Below the pieces are notes generated by a model, which searched no databases, was not told the DNA's origin, and was given only the letters and a program-made list of their open reading frames with translations. This document shows positions 7,281-7,784 of a stretch of DNA of 7,784 bases, piece after piece (positions within the stretch are counted from its first letter, which is position 1; the number at the start of each line of letters is the position of its first letter). The DNA is taken from assembly GCA_013154135.1 (NCBI GenBank), contig JAADDB010000096.1:1-7784 (forward strand). Direction: 5' to 3'. Made by a program: the position numbers and the translations under genes. The stretch comes from Chloroflexota bacterium. Its GTDB lineage: Bacteria; Chloroflexota; Anaerolineae; JAADDB01.

Positions 7281-7359
7281 GCACTTCCACCCGTATCCCA
7301 CACAACGTCCTTGGCCCCCTCCTCTCTCCCAGCATTGGGAGAGAGGAGGGGCGAAGTGC
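7281..7359. repeat. Long pyrimidine/purine hairpin with outer closing stem
   Basis: The inner stem is 16 perfect base pairs, 7316-7331 against 7336-7351, with loop GCAT. The left arm is nearly all pyrimidine (CCCCTCCTCTCTCCCA), the right arm nearly all purine. An outer 7-bp complement GCACTTC (7281-7287) / GAAGTGC (7353-7359) could close a larger structure. There is no T-run at its end except TTCTTT about 7 bases on, so it could act as a weak terminator on the plus strand, but no gene precedes it on that strand. Confidence 0.65.
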
Positions 7360-7409
7360 CTGCGTTCTTTCCCCCGTCAACCCACAAGGGGTGGAGTGAG
7401 GGCCCTATG

Positions 7410-7426
7410 AGCCCCCGAAGGGGGCT
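7410..7426. repeat. GC hairpin AGCCCCC-GAA-GGGGGCT
   Basis: A perfect 7-bp stem with triloop GAA. The same stem with loop TTC (its exact reverse complement) occurs at 7583-7599. Each is followed by TCCC and an A-rich stretch. The pair brackets repeat copy 2 on both sides. Confidence 0.75.
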
Positions 7427-7432
7427 TCCCAA

Positions 7433-7575
7433 AACGATTGACGATTAATGAGGAACGATTAAGGGGGTTGGCTGAAGGGCGAGGTTGGCCGGGATGGGCG
7501 AAGAGCCTAACGCATAACGAGTAACGAGTAAAAGGGCGGGAGAACATCATAAACCGTGGGTGGCGATGCTCGGCC
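7433..7575. repeat. Direct repeat of about 143 bp, copy 2
   Basis: Second copy of the 7134-7274 element, shifted by about 299 bases. Its heptamer clusters are 7430-7464 and 7506-7533 (CCTAACG, CATAACG, AGTAACG, AGTAAAA). Differences from copy 1 are mainly substitutions spread along the length. It ends GCGATGCTCGGCC like copy 1; similarity stops right there in both. Confidence 0.85.
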
Positions 7576-7582
7576 CATATAG

Positions 7583-7599
7583 AGCCCCCTTCGGGGGCT
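7583..7599. repeat. GC hairpin AGCCCCC-TTC-GGGGGCT
   Basis: Inverted counterpart of the hairpin at 7410-7426. The C(TTCG)G core would also allow a UUCG tetraloop if transcribed. It is followed by TCCCTAAAC, close to TCCCAAAAC after the first copy. Without a T-tract it is not called a terminator. Confidence 0.75.
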
Positions 7600-7609
7600 T
7601 CCCTAAACT

Positions 7610-7736
7610 TAGCCCGGGGGTTCAGCCAGGCGGACGGACATGACCACACATCGCGGTTCACGAACGGTAGGGGCGGGTCTGAGACCCGCCCCTATAGAGG
7701 CCAGGGACAGGGTGCGAGCCCGTCCGCGCCCAAGGG
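7610..7736. repeat. Dispersed composite repeat, right copy
   Basis: It shares with 202-305 the order AGCCC block, 40-base core (7636-7675, 37/40 with 217-256), hairpin, then CCCGTCCGC...AAGGG (7719-7736). The hairpin here is 7668-7694: a perfect 12-bp stem, TAGGGGCGGGTC / GACCCGCCCCTA, with triloop TGA. Bases 7615-7646 also match the window start (1-34). It contains no plausible gene; the remainder to 7784 shows nothing further I can name. Confidence 0.7.
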
Positions 7737-7784
7737 GCCAGGGGCGCATTCTATCCCGTGGGCAATTTATTGGGTTACAACTGA

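Noticed and set aside
7124..7575. CRISPR array
   Set aside because: Units are 7 bp and degenerate, and the larger repeat is about 140 bp with only two copies; there are no regular 30-40 bp spacers and no cas genes.
7377..7661. 94-codon minus-strand open frame across the repeats
   Set aside because: It reads through heptamers and two hairpins, has no domain, and its composition is what repeat DNA would give.
7037..7784. tRNA or rRNA gene
   Set aside because: No cloverleaf with a GTTCRANNC-type T-arm and no rRNA-like conserved blocks were found on either strand.

Overview
The window holds three complete protein-coding genes and two repeat-rich non-coding flanks. GC content is high. The likely source is a thermophilic or moderately thermophilic bacterium, with Chloroflexota (Anaerolineae/Thermoflexia-like) the best guess. 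That guess rests on the short-type alpha-glucan phosphorylase with a DUF3417-like N-terminus, a single-chain alpha+beta bacterial glycyl-tRNA synthetase, and intergenic DNA full of small GC-rich hairpins and heptamer repeats. It is an inference from protein character and repeat style, not a database result.

Layout. 1-364 is non-coding and holds a large palindrome (63-113) and a dispersed repeat (202-305). 365-1159 (+) is minD, followed at once by a clear intrinsic terminator. 1283-3850 (-) is an alpha-glucan phosphorylase of the GT35 family, convergent with minD; a second hairpin lies directly after its stop. 3851-4036 is an intergenic stretch with two hairpins. 4037-7036 (-) is a fused glycyl-tRNA synthetase with the alpha (GlyQ) and beta (GlyS) subunits in one chain. 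7037-7784 is non-coding: a weak candidate glyQS promoter, two direct copies of a 141-143 bp repeat built partly from 7-bp units, several strong hairpins, and a second copy of the dispersed repeat seen at 202-305.

The three genes are housekeeping genes with unrelated jobs (cell-division site placement, glycogen/maltodextrin breakdown, glycine charging) and do not form a functional system. The phosphorylase and the synthetase share a strand but are 186 bp apart with hairpins between them, so they may be separate transcription units.

No new multi-gene system is visible. The parts most worth a second look are the intergenic repeats: a 51-bp near-perfect palindrome with a GCGAAGC tip, a composite repeat that brackets all three genes in direct orientation, and heptamer arrays that place stop codons in all three forward frames.
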